64,000 nt of DNA from Phytophthora sp. 'mugwort' (lineage: Eukaryota > Oomycota > Peronosporomycetes > Peronosporales > Peronosporaceae): contig JAUCEF010000008.1 in assembly GCA_033558025.1 (NCBI GenBank), positions 2,170,001 to 2,234,000 on the forward strand, written 5' to 3'. The position numbers and the translations under genes were made by a program. The first letter of the stretch is position 1. Every line of letters starts with the position of its first letter. Below, in pieces: positions 55,150-64,000 of the stretch. The notes beneath the pieces are model-generated. The model was not told the DNA's origin, searched no databases, and saw only the letters and a list, made by a program, of their open reading frames with translations.

Positions 55150-55848
55150 AAATCAGCTGGATTGATTACTTCATTACAGTTATATTGTAGTTGACTTTTC
55201 ACGCTGTCTACAAGTAAGATTTGACCTCTCCCTCGTGATATTGCTTTATTATAGGCAATCGTTATTTTTTTGTCGTTTATGCCATATATATTGAAATCAC
55301 GGATAATCATTTGCAAGTCCCTTTTACTATTTGCTCGTAGAATAGCAACAGTTTTACTGTTCAATCGTATCATTTTATCAGTTGCAAAATAGCTGTGGCT
55401 TAGGAATATGGTACTCAACTTGAATGTCTTCCACGAGTATAATAGTGGGAAAAAGATACTCTTCTGGAGTAGCTTATCGTTATTGTAATCGTCTATGATA
55501 ACAAGCTCAGGTTTATTGGAACTTAATGGTGTACGACGCACTTGATCAACGCTCGGAGGCGTATCTGCATCAGTGAAAGTAAAGAAAATCTTCAAGCTTG
55601 TCGTGAACGTACTCATACAGTTCTCGGTGGGGATTGCGAGCAATAATCGTTAAATGGGCGAATACGTGGGGTGCATGTTTGAGAATGAAAAAGCATAGGT
55701 TGTTTTTCCCACTGAAAGAGGGTCCAAGGAAAACCAATCTAAATAGCTTTTTAATGTCAAGTGCAGTGATATCGCCCATACCAGCTCTCTTGTACTTCTT
55801 ACCCAATGAAGCAGCGAAATCTGGAATAGCGCTCGTGTCTTTTAATCG
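55146..55848 (-). pseudogene. ATP: A32-like genome-packaging ATPase
   Basis: FtsK/HerA-type ATPase that pumps DNA into capsids. A first frame (to 55570) has GDITALDIKKLFRLVFLGPS with a Walker A-like GPSFSGKNN, where the usual Thr after Lys is Asn. The reading shifts near 55590. The second frame (55146-55643) has Walker B NKPELVIIDDYNND, LSTIFLSHSYFATDKMIRLN, and ILRANSKRDLQMIIRDF, typical of the family. No ATG is present at the 5' end; the frame opens at 55848 with a non-ATG codon, so the start was probably lost. About 230 codons, close to family length. Confidence 0.75.
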
Positions 55849-55910
55849 CTGGATCTATATAGATTGAGATAAAAACAAACATAAGTTCTAGTTTCTCATA
55901 TCCTCAGCCA

Positions 55911-58118
55911 ATGTTCATATCACCGATCTACAATCCTGCATTCTATCTAACGTTGGATGCCAGCGGCTATCTGGCCTATGAGTATGCCTAGACGCTTTAC
56001 GTCGATAATAATGATTGTCGACTAACATATATTTCTGGTATCACCCCTAGGAGTTGCAACACAAGGTGTAGCCCTTGTTCCAGGTATTAACAATGATATC
56101 AATGCTATTGGGACACTATCTTGTGTAATCTTAATAATGGATGGATCCATCGTGTCGTCTACTCCAGCATACAATCTCGACATCACCCCAGGTACTGTCA
56201 CCCCGGGTAAAGCACTCGTGCTGGATGGATCTGGATCTATCGGAACAATTACTTCGCTGGCAGCTACTTCGCTGACCGGTACGCTCCAGACGGCGGCTCA
56301 GCCTAATATCACATCGCTTGGATCATTATCTGATTTGACTATTGCAGACAGTCTATCGTTTAGTGGCGCTTCACGGGCTTTGACCGGTCTATCAACGCTT
56401 CTACGTTAATAACAGGCACCCTAGCTACTCCCTCCCAGCCGAATATAACTGTCGTTGGCACATTGAGCTCGCTCACCATCAGTAGCAGCTTAACACTAGG
56501 TACGACAATGATAAGCGAGGCAAAAATAGCGGTCCTTGATGGAGTAACCAAAGGCGCTGCGGGAGCCAATAAAGCTCTTGTCTTAAACACCAGCAGTAAT
56601 TTTACTGGTATTAATGCACTGTCTGCATCATCTCTTAGTGGTACTTTTCAAACAGCGACTCAATCCAACATCACAAGCATCGGTAGTCTATCCGGATTAT
56701 CAATCGGTGGATCTCTAACAATATCCGGTTCATCACGAGTACTCTCTATTACTGGGGCATCCTCGTATATCGATTCGTCATCGTACAGACTCGGTAGGTT
56801 AGCTATCGACAAGAGCATGTTGAACGGGGGCTATGGCGTTCTCACGTCAAACAAAGCTCTGATCTCCGATTCATTTAATGTGATCCGCGTTCCACTTGGT
56901 GTAGCTGGGCCAAGTTGTATCTCTCTTACGGGAATACTCCAAACAAGGAAATAGTATATCTTTTTCGTGATTCTGACGATGAGGGACTCACCACCGAGAC
57001 CGGAGCATCTACTATTCAGAAATGCAGTCCACTACTTCACCTTGTGAGTGGGTACGATCAATCGGGAGTAGTTGGCACAAGCTCTGCTGAATACAAATAG
57101 GTTATTTCGTTCAGAGCACAAGCTCGTTGGCTCTGCTACTAATAATCAATCTGGTCGGTTTCACGGCTATCTATTAGGACCACAGGCATGGGGCGAGAAT
57201 GCCGGAACTCAATTTTACAGTAGCTCTCCAGCTCTCAATATCGTATCAGGATCTTCGACGACGAGCGCTTTCGCATCATCAAACAATCTGTTATTTCTTA
57301 ATGATGGGAGAGCATGCCTAATACTACAACTTCATCGGGTTCATACCAGCTGACCATAAATGGTTCAAGTACATATAATGGAGCTTGTATCGCCGATGTC
57401 TACTATGCTCCACCTATATAACAATATATATTACCGTCCACTGGTAGGACAAGCATCCTACTCGATGGTACTAGTTTTTCAAGTTGGGAAATATCCATTG
57501 GCGGAACAGCTTATAGCAGCGCAGCAGATAGCATGTACTGGTATAGTAATAAAAAAATGGAGCAACAAGGATGATACTAACTTCTACTGGGCGCCTCGGA
57601 ATTGGCACTACAAGCCCTTCGAGTTATTCACATTGCATCTTCAAATTCGTTCACTTTTGGTATGAGTGGTAGTACTGTATATCGACTCAGAACTGACAAC
57701 GGATTTACAGAAAACGCTCTCGGTTCGATCGTCTATAACGTCTCTGCTGTCTTCTCAGGTTACATTTCGTGCCAAGCGATGACCTCTGATCGACGACTCA
57801 AGCGAAATATTCAAAGTGCTCCTCTCGATGCATCAGGCGTCTCTACGACAACGTTGATGTAATTCTGTATGATTGGATTGAGTCTGAAAATCGACCAGGG
57901 CAAGCGGTATGGTTGTTAGCTCAAGATCTTGTTTCGGCAAAATTAACAGATTCGACCAGTGGCTTCCATCGATACCATATCGAGGAGGGAGAATATCCGT
58001 CGCTCGAACCATCAAAGCAAAGTTGAACGTTGACTACAGTAGGATTGCAGTATATAACATGAAGATGATTCAATACCTCCTTGATGAGATTGAAAAAAAT
58101 AAAAAATCGTCTAGTTAA
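55911..58118 (+). pseudogene. Fibre-like protein with beta repeats and S74 chaperone domain
   Basis: About 735 codons in several frames. The start (MFISPIYNPAFYLTLDASGY) is at 55911; breaks lie near 55990, 56060, 56410, 56940, 57100, 57350, 57600 and 57850-57960. At least three repeats of LTGTLQTAAQPNITSLGSLS (variants at about 56270, 56415 and 56635) suggest a trimeric beta fibre. Near the end, TSDRRLKRNIQSAPLDASG (57783-57840) carries the Ser and Lys of the S74 intramolecular chaperone, a self-cleaving domain that folds phage and virus fibres. The last helix (YNMKMIQYLLDEIEKNKK) completes it. A receptor-binding or decoration role is inferred. Confidence 0.65.
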
Positions 58119-58127
58119 TACATAATC

Positions 58128-58366
58128 ATGGGCTGTAGACCGAGTAAGGAGCTTAAAACGAATGTAACTACGGATGATCCAAAGCAAATTGTGGGGTCGA
58201 CCATGCTACACGCTGACAAAATCATTATTCTTGGGATAGCGTTTTTCTCCCCACACAGAGTCCTGATGGGGAGTCTGCAATACTTGCGATCAGTATAAGC
58301 GACAAAAAATTAACATCTATCGAGGATATCGAAATAGACTCGTCCGGAATGGTCTTGTTTAAATAG
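58128..58366 (+). pseudogene. Small unknown ORF, frameshifted
   Basis: An ATG at 58128 begins MGCRPSKELKTNVTTDDPKQ; after a frame change near 58235-58255 the reading ends in AISISDKKLTSIEDIEIDSS and stops at 58364-58366. About 79 codons in all. It lies 10 bases after the fibre gene. MGC at the start could be a lipidation signal. Function unknown. Confidence 0.35.
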
Positions 58367-58420
58367 CGACACGCGGGGCGTGGGGTCGCTGACGCCGCGA
58401 GGCCTACAGCTTAACCGTCT

Positions 58421-58666
58421 TCACAGCTTTTGTTTTTTCTTTGGTTGGTAAGCCCACATGCGTCCTCCCTCAGTCTGAGTTGATACGTCCACCTTCTTGT
58501 TAGTTTTATCTAAATTTGTTGCCCAAACAGCTGCCTCTGTCTTCTGAGGTCGACCATGGATGATTAGATTCTTCATGATAGCTTTTAGCTCAGCAACGTT
58601 GAGATCAGTTATCGCCGTAGCCACCAGCTGAGCTCGAAATGATGCGGGGATTAAAGAAGGACATGC
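58421..58666 (-). CDS. Small unknown protein
   Basis: A frame ending at 58421 reads LNVAELKAIMKNLIIHGRPQ and ends in YQPKKKQKL. The pattern LKxIMKxLxIHGRPQKxE resembles a SAP-type DNA-binding helix pair. No ATG is available upstream; the frame is open from about 58675 and could start with GTG at 58624. It may be a damaged gene. Basic C-terminus suggests nucleic acid binding. Confidence 0.35.
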   Translation of the reverse strand, partial: ACPSLIPASFRAQLVATAITDLNVAELKAIMKNLIIHGRPQKTEAAVWATNLDKTNKKVDVSTQTEGGRMWAYQPKKKQKL

Positions 58667-58698
58667 TTGATTTATAGTCGCGTTATAACTTCCTTAAA

Positions 58699-59746
58699 CT
58701 ATTTATCATCAATCAATCGATTGCTGTACATATCCACAGTGAGCGATTTCGGCTGTTTGATGATGCTTGGATTATCGTTTTTAAGTCAAGCTCGCCCTTT
58801 AGGCTATCATACTCAGCTCGAAGGGTCTCAAGTGGGTCCGCGAGCTTGTCGTGGAAATTATACTGGCGATGTGTGACGGCAAGAATCTCCTTAAACATTT
58901 TTTTGTCGACGATACTGAGCTTATCGTAAACAGCTTGATCAATGTGCTGCTTATACACAAGGGTCCTGACCATAGCTTGGAGACTACCGCTGATATTGCA
59001 TTTAGGTCCGCACTTCCTTCGATTTGGTTGTAGAATCACGTGTGTCTTTGCATCCAGATCAGGTAGGCGTATGTACTTGCTACCAAGCTGACGATATATG
59101 TACGCGCTTGAAGTTGCTAAGCCCTGGATCTCATTGAGATTGTAAGTACGACCCCGTCGGTCTACTCCATCCAGTGGAGTTACACCCGCGCCTCTTAGGC
59201 CACGTCCCTCTAATTTAGGGAGAGCGTCAGAATATCGCTTAGCTTTAGAATTATATACTGACTTCGTAGCTCTCATCGCTGATTGATCGGCCTTCAGAGC
59301 TGATCTTAATGATTTTGAGTTTGAACCTCTCACAGCGTCCTTAACGGCTTCATATCGCTTCTGAGCCTCGCCATATGTCGGAAAGCTGCCTCGGCCTCGT
59401 CGTGAAGCTTTTGCATTTCATCTGGTCCCTCAACATATTCCTCAGTACTTTGCCGTTTAATGTCTTGAACGCTACCTAAGATAGCTTTATTTAGAATCTT
59501 AAGATTTTCATCAAGGTTTGCTCACCTTTGATTATCAAGTTCCTTCTCCTTCACCAGTTTGACTGCTTCTTCATCGTTCGGTGGAAATTGGTATTCAGCG
59601 CCGGAAAGGTAACGATCTCGAAATGCGAAATGCGATAGTAACACGTTCGCTCGCCAACTGACTGTAATAATCTGCTAGGATTTTTTTGGCGTCGTTGTCG
59701 GCGTTGGTCAGCTTTGGTTCCATGGGATCTTCATCGGCGCCGCTCA
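58699..59746 (-). pseudogene. Unknown Maverick protein, helical
   Basis: Begins at ATG 59746 (MSGADEDPMEPKLTNADNDA), with a frame change near 59640, a stop near 59520 and another change near 59340. The long clean part (58713-59333) has LRGAGVTPLDGVDRRGRTYN and SAYIYRQLGSKYIRLPDLDA, then KCGPKCNISGSLQAMVRTLV. The end shifts frame again near 58770 and stops at 58699. The start overlaps the stop of the upstream gene by one base (TAATG). It is mostly helical and charged. Family not recognised. Confidence 0.45.
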
Positions 59747-60571
59747 TTACTCCATGTCGGGCTTCCCCCTCACCTGGTGTGAATCCTTCGCTACCATTTT
59801 CTCATCCTGTTTACCGATTAATATCAGGTCAAGTCCGCTGGCGTTGGCCATATTTACAAACGATTGGAATGTGATTGCCCAATTGACTCTCTTAGTGATA
59901 GCAGGCTTCGTACGATTACTATCTTTACCAAATACACTAATGGAAAATTACCACCAATCCATATATATCCATCCACATCAGCAGAAGGTGTTTTATTCGC
60001 CCCAACGAGAATTGGATAATTTTCTTTCTCAACTCCTTTGCTTCAAGCACTTCCTTATTTCTGCTAATGGTCCAGAATAGTTTAATCTTGCTGTCAGTCT
60101 GGTCAGACGTTGTGGATGTTGACTTATCGAATAAAAAGCTATCATCAAGTCCTTGCTTCGTGCGATCTGCGTCACCCTCTCCCGAAATATTGTATCGTTT
60201 TCGCTTCGATCCAATAAGTTGCCATATTTGATAGGGGGTCGGCTTATCTTCTTTCCCCGTTTCACGGCGTACTTCCTTTTCAGTTTAGGTGAGGAAGCGA
60301 GGAAGCAAACATCTTTAGTCATAACTCCCCTGATATGACTGTACGTCTCAGACCAATCGATATTTGGTGCCAAGGATACTCTATTTAGCTTAATGCTATA
60401 TGTCTTCGCATCTTTTCCAGTGTAATATTTCGAATAGCTGACGACCTTTTGAAGCAAGAGGGTGAATACGTAAGTCTTCAAGAATCGGATAAACCTCAAA
60501 TATTTGAGCAACTGCTGTCTTAGATTGCTCTTGATCATCATCTCCTTCGTTGAATAAATCCTTTCCGCCAT
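59746..60571 (-). pseudogene. Unknown basic Maverick protein
   Basis: Starts MAERIYSTKEMMIKSNLRQQ at 60571 and runs intact to 60029, with a Lys/Arg-rich patch (SPKLKRKYAVKRGKKISRPP). After a frame change near 60050 it continues through an in-frame stop near 59960 to a C-terminus ending in VRGKPDME and TAA. It may once have been joined to the ORF upstream (60748-60993). No known domain; nucleic acid or scaffold role is possible. Confidence 0.45.
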
Positions 60572-60747
60572 GCTTCCGCTACTTCAATCTGTGTTCCAAT
60601 ATCTGTAGCCCTTAGGACAAATCTGAACTTTTTTATTAGTCGTACGCACTCTGTTTGTATTAGTGTCACCATCAATTGAAACAGGGTGAGGTTCAGTGTT
60701 TGTTTCAACAGGTGATACCTCAGGGTTTGTCTGGGAGGATTCATCAC

Positions 60748-60993
60748 TCACCGTTTTTTTAAGGACTCAGACGGCTCGGTTGTCGAGTCTGTCTGAATTG
60801 ATTCAGTTGATTTCTTCGCTACAGTAGTTATGCCATTCGAGATATCAGTAGCCCATGACGAACCTTCATAGATCTCCCGCTTGATTTTGGCTTGCCGAAC
60901 ACGACGCTGAGCTTTCTCAAGAAGCTCCTGTCGCTTTTGAGCGAGGGATGTGAAATTGGGGAACACTGTGAGTCTATATATCATTCTAATCAT
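60748..60993 (-). CDS. Small basic Maverick ORF
   Basis: 81 codons from ATG 60993: VFPNFTSLAQKRQELLEKAQ, then RRVRQAKIKREIYEGSSWAT, with a Thr/Ser-rich end. The homologue at 31218-31466 conserves the LLExAQRRVRQA core and GxSWA. After the stop at 60748 another frame continues with protein-like text for about 60 codons, so the original protein was longer. Confidence 0.5.
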   Translation of the reverse strand: MIRMIYRLTVFPNFTSLAQKRQELLEKAQRRVRQAKIKREIYEGSSWATDISNGITTVAKKSTESIQTDSTTEPSESLKKR

Positions 60994-61017
60994 AAAAGAA
61001 TGAGTGAATAAATACTC

Positions 61018-61309
61018 TCACCAGTAGCTCGGTATAACTGAATCGTGGTGAAACGATGCGTACGAATGGCATATATGATTTCGCTCATTTAGTAGATTGA
61101 AATAGCGATCCTCGATGCAATGAAGTGGGACGCCAAAGATGATTTCCAATTCTCGCTGGTATTTACGATTGATAACTGTTTTACGAAAGTTTGCTGTTGC
61201 ATCAAGATTCAACAACTCGTTTTTGGTGTGGCTCACTTCCTGAATGATCCATAACTTTTCGACGAAGCTTAGCAAGCTCACGTTCCTTTTCTAAACAATT
61301 CGGACACAT
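61018..61309 (-). pseudogene. Small Maverick ORF with CxxC start
   Basis: One frame starts MCPNCLEKERELAKLRRKVM at 61309 and ends after about 35 codons. The +1 frame reads KLWIIQEVSHTKNELLNLDA on to FGVPLHCIEDRYFNLLNERN and stops at 61018. The two frames overlap at CGAAAAGTTATGG. The other copy (31460-31755) shows the same relation. Confidence 0.5.
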
Positions 61310-62468
61310 ATTTTGGGTTGGTTTCTATATATCAAGTCAGATATAAAAATTGGATGTTTCATTTTGTGGTGGGCGAAACCAACACCGGAGCCGCTATGCG
61401 AGCTCTTTGAATTCCAGTACTCAGTCTCAAGGGTAGGTCGCTTGTTTTTGTTGATCAGTCGGAGATTATCTTGTGGTTCCCAGGATAGATCGTTCATATT
61501 CAATCCATTTGACGAGATATTTGTATTTACCTGATTGCTGTTTCTTATGGTCCATAACCTTCTCAACCTCGAATATTTGTTTATTCGTAATCTTTGCATT
61601 CGTTATCGCGTCGTTAACCAATTTGATATCATTTGGTGCCTTGTAGAGTGTATGTCCATTCTTAGATCTAATTTGAACTCGATAGCCATCGATGCCAACT
61701 GTTTCATATATATCCTTGCTCCATTTCGCCGATTCCTTCTCAAATTGCGTCTTCTTCAAACGATATAACCCAGAAGCTCCAATTTTAAGCCCATTCTCAA
61801 GCTTATCCATAGCGTTGTTGTTATGATCTAATTCAGATTCAATAACCTGTCCAGATGCTGCATTCGGTGTCATTTTGATAGAAGTGTGCTTAGTATTGTT
61901 GTAGTTGTCGATGGCACCGCTTAATAACTTGGACGTTAGTGGTTGCTTTATCTCCATCAATCTCGACTTAAGCGTACGGTTAAATTGTTCAACCTTGTCC
62001 ATCGTTCCGTGGTCACCTGGTTCGTTGTTGTAGTGCGTGAGTGATTTGCCTTTGGAATAGGCTTGGGCATGCATATTCATGAACTCAGAGCCGTTGTCGG
62101 TAGTTAAAATATTAACTTTAAGTGATTCAAGAGATTTAATACGCTTAATGACACTATTCCAACGCTTGTCCACTAATATCTTAGCAAATCCAATTCTGGA
62201 GTTGATATTGATAGCCGTTAAAATCGTCTTTCCATTCCAAAATGCTAAATCTACCTGCCAACTATTCGGATTGCTTGAAGCAATCTTAAAATCATCAAAT
62301 CGAGTTGCTTTGCCGTTGTAGCGTTGGATATCAGTCTGCTAGGCATACGACTCCATAACATCCTTCAGACGAATAGATTTTCATTTTTTTAGCCTTCTGA
62401 TACAGAGCATTGCTGCCGATATACCCTGTTTGAGGATCATGATAAAGCTTCAATAGTAGCTCGTCCAT
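61291..62468 (-). pseudogene. INT: Maverick DDE integrase with C-terminal chromodomain
   Basis: Retrovirus-type integrase that inserts the element. It starts at ATG 62468 (MDELLLKLYHDPQTGYIGSN), shifts frame near 62370, and continues with WQVDLAFWNGKTILTAININ holding the first Asp. Next come LTTDNGSEFMN with the second Asp and KVEQFNRTLKSRL with the Glu, exactly 35 residues after the second Asp. A basic SH3-like region (SGLYRLKKTQFEKESAKWSK) and chromodomain (KYKYLVKW, then after a shift near 61495 SWEPQDNLRL) follow. The stop usually found after the chromodomain seems lost; the frame runs to 61291 and overlaps the CxxC ORF. Confidence 0.85.
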
Positions 62469-62509
62469 GGTCTATATTAGAAACAAAACAAATATGCAAA
62501 AGGGTTCCC

Positions 62510-64000
62510 CTAAATATCGAGCGGAATTGTAGAAATACCATCATCTAAAACCATACGCTTGTCGTATCAATAGTTAAGGGCAGTCTCTGTTTGACTGTAT
62601 GTAATGATTGATTTAGTCTCTTTACTAGTGCGGAAACCCTGTTAGTTCCTCTGAGAGTTATACGATCGCGAACATCAGACTCGAAGTCCTCAGGCGATTG
62701 TAAATCATTGTTCTTGTTCTTTTGAGTACCCTTTGCGGACAGCTTGAAATATTCGACTTTCCCATTAACAAGTCTTTCATATCTTTCTTGACTTTGTGTT
62801 CTTCATCTGGGATATAGCAAATGTAATTCTTGCTGGATAGTGCTACAATCGCATCACCTCGCCACTCTTCCTTGAATAGGCCAGGAGTCAATGTATCATA
62901 GATGGACACTTCCTTGTTATAGTCACGCGGAAACCGTTCATACTTGTGTTGCTTGAAGTGGTCTTGAAGCTCAGGCTTGATCCACTCGCGGAAAGGATTA
63001 TCACAGCTGAAAGCGATATACGCTGAGTAAGTGTCCATCTCCTGATATTGAAAATCGCTGCGATCGAAGTAGAAATCGATATGCAATCGTAGTAGAGAAG
63101 CATTCGGAGCTTAGCAAGATGATAGATGGCAATCGATAGATGAATCGGATTCTTACTCTTGATGAGGCGCTTCTTCATGGAATCTCACATGAACCAGTTA
63201 GCTCCTCCAACGAATGAAACGTGAAATTTCGATCTTTTTCTCAATAGCTGTCTCTTTAGACTCATATTTAACCATTTTATGCTTGCTCGTATCCATGCCG
63301 GAACGACCAAACGCAGAGTTGCCAACGAGCTTCATCATCATTCCAACCATTTTCTTGTTCCCATCGGCATTACCATCGCGTCGTGCTTGAGATACCTCTT
63401 CCATAAATGGCTTAAATAGTTTGTGAGCACTCGCCTTGATGAAGATGCATGTCTTAGTGATTTCCATCCCATGTGAAGGTACCACTTAAGGAGTGGAGCA
63501 TAGATAAGAATCTTATCACCGAAGTAACTACCGATAAACCTGCGAGCGGGCTTCGCAGCATTTTTTCCGCGTGTCTGGTTGTACTCATACATATGTGAGC
63601 CAATGATCTTCTCATCAGTGCAATCAATTTCAATGTTTAAAAAATAAGAGTCTTTTCGCTAAAGTACTCTTTCAAGTGGTATGGAGTTCCAATGTCGCAT
63701 TCGAGAAAACCAAAGATCTTGTCATTGATTATGTCATCAATGATACCATTATATGATCCAATTGTAGTCAAACGACCGCAAGGCATATCTTTACCCAGGC
63801 GCAGAGATAGAGAGCATTAGCGTCATACCCAATGACGTTTTCACAAGCTTGTCGCCACGAATAAGAGTTTCATTGCGTTTGGCGTAGTGGTTAAAGATAA
63901 TCGACGGCCCGCCGGCAATATTGTCCTTCATTCTACGGTAGATCTCTTTCTCCGCTAAATCAATTGAATATACTAACTGATCAGAGTTGAAATCATAAAG
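62510..64000 (-). pseudogene. pPolB: Protein-primed DNA polymerase B, C-terminal part, continues past window
   Basis: Family B polymerase of the protein-primed type that replicates Mavericks. Reading from the window edge: IDLAEKEIYRRMKDNIAGGP, motif A GYDANALYLW (about 63815), then a frameshifted TPYHLKEYFSEKT region near 63690. RGKNAAKPARRFIGSYFGDK follows, then motif B KLVGNSAFGRSGMD (about 63300-63340). FDRSDFQYQEMDTYSAY (about 63040) is motif C with DTYS instead of DTDS. The gene ends near 62510 after further shifts near 62740 and 62640. The N-terminal exonuclease and priming regions lie beyond 64000. Multiple breaks and the altered motif C make it inactive. Confidence 0.85.
62900..63200 (-). 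other. Frame-change cluster inside the polymerase gene
   Basis: Within this stretch the frame changes at least twice (near 63065 and 63180), producing two competing readings of the segment that is continuous in the copy at 32.7-32.99 kb. Comparison of the copies shows which reading is ancestral. Confidence 0.4.

Larger units (their letters stand above)
49573..64000. mobile_element. Maverick/Polinton-type virus-like element, right end outside the window
   Basis: GC content falls sharply from about 49.57 kb. The content is diagnostic: DD35E integrase with chromodomain, protein-primed DNA polymerase B, A32-like packaging ATPase, adenain-like protease, candidate major capsid and penton-like proteins, plus a fibre with an S74 domain, two GIY-YIG nucleases and an ExoX-C protein. 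Genes lie on both strands, tightly packed. Most have one to four frameshifts or stops, while host genes in the same window are intact, so sequencing error is an unlikely cause. The left terminal inverted repeat cannot be recognised without the right end. A second, smaller piece lies at 30.8-33.0 kb. The element is probably endogenous and inactive. Confidence 0.9.

Noticed and set aside
49573..64000. Frameshifts as sequencing errors
   Set aside because: Host genes in the same window, including long single-exon ones, are uninterrupted, and breaks include clean stop codons and an altered catalytic residue; errors in some homopolymers cannot be excluded.

Overview
The window looks like nuclear DNA of an oomycete, most likely Phytophthora or a close relative. 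The evidence is a receptor fused to a phosphatidylinositol-phosphate kinase (a GPCR-PIPK), Crinkler-type effector remnants, many short GT-AG introns of about 55-130 bp, a ciliary gene (LZTFL1-like) expected in a zoospore-forming organism, and dense gene islands next to decayed transposon blocks. No tRNA, rRNA or CRISPR array was seen.

Gene-dense part 1 (0.76-22.2 kb): SCO1 copper chaperone, the 24 kDa subunit of complex I (NDUFV2), the complex III hinge protein (UQCRH), ribosomal protein eS26, two divergent paralogues of an unrecognised family lying tail to tail, a GPCR-PIPK, ribosomal protein eL39, an LZTFL1/BBS17-like ciliary coiled-coil protein, an ankyrin protein just upstream of it, and a low-complexity protein with a SAP-like motif. 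Three of the first four genes serve the respiratory chain. Exon boundaries below were worked out by hand from splice signals and reading frame.

Repeat-rich part (24.2-45.2 kb): a frameshifted Crinkler-like pseudogene with a CXC-type cysteine tail, an unrecognised decayed minus-strand gene block, a second Crinkler header fragment, an internally deleted Maverick/Polinton fragment (30.8-33.0 kb), a Ty3/gypsy-like retrotransposon remnant with LTR and primer-binding site, a stretch unusually dense in GATC, two inverted aldehyde dehydrogenase pseudogene pieces, and a decayed MULE-type transposon combining transposase, SWIM finger and Ulp1-type protease.

Gene-dense part 2 (45.5-48.8 kb): the Golgi Qb-SNARE membrin (GOSR2) and the spliceosomal kinase PRP4 (PRPF4B).

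Virus-like part (about 49.6 kb to the window end): a long AT-rich Maverick/Polinton-type element. It carries a GIY-YIG nuclease, an ExoX-C-type small protein, a candidate major capsid protein, an adenain-like protease, a minor virion protein, a penton-like protein, a second GIY-YIG nuclease, an A32-like packaging ATPase, a fibre protein ending in an S74 chaperone domain, several unknown proteins, a DD35E integrase with chromodomain, and protein-primed DNA polymerase B running off the window. Most of its genes carry frameshifts or stops, so this copy looks dead, but its gene set is a nearly complete virion and replication module.
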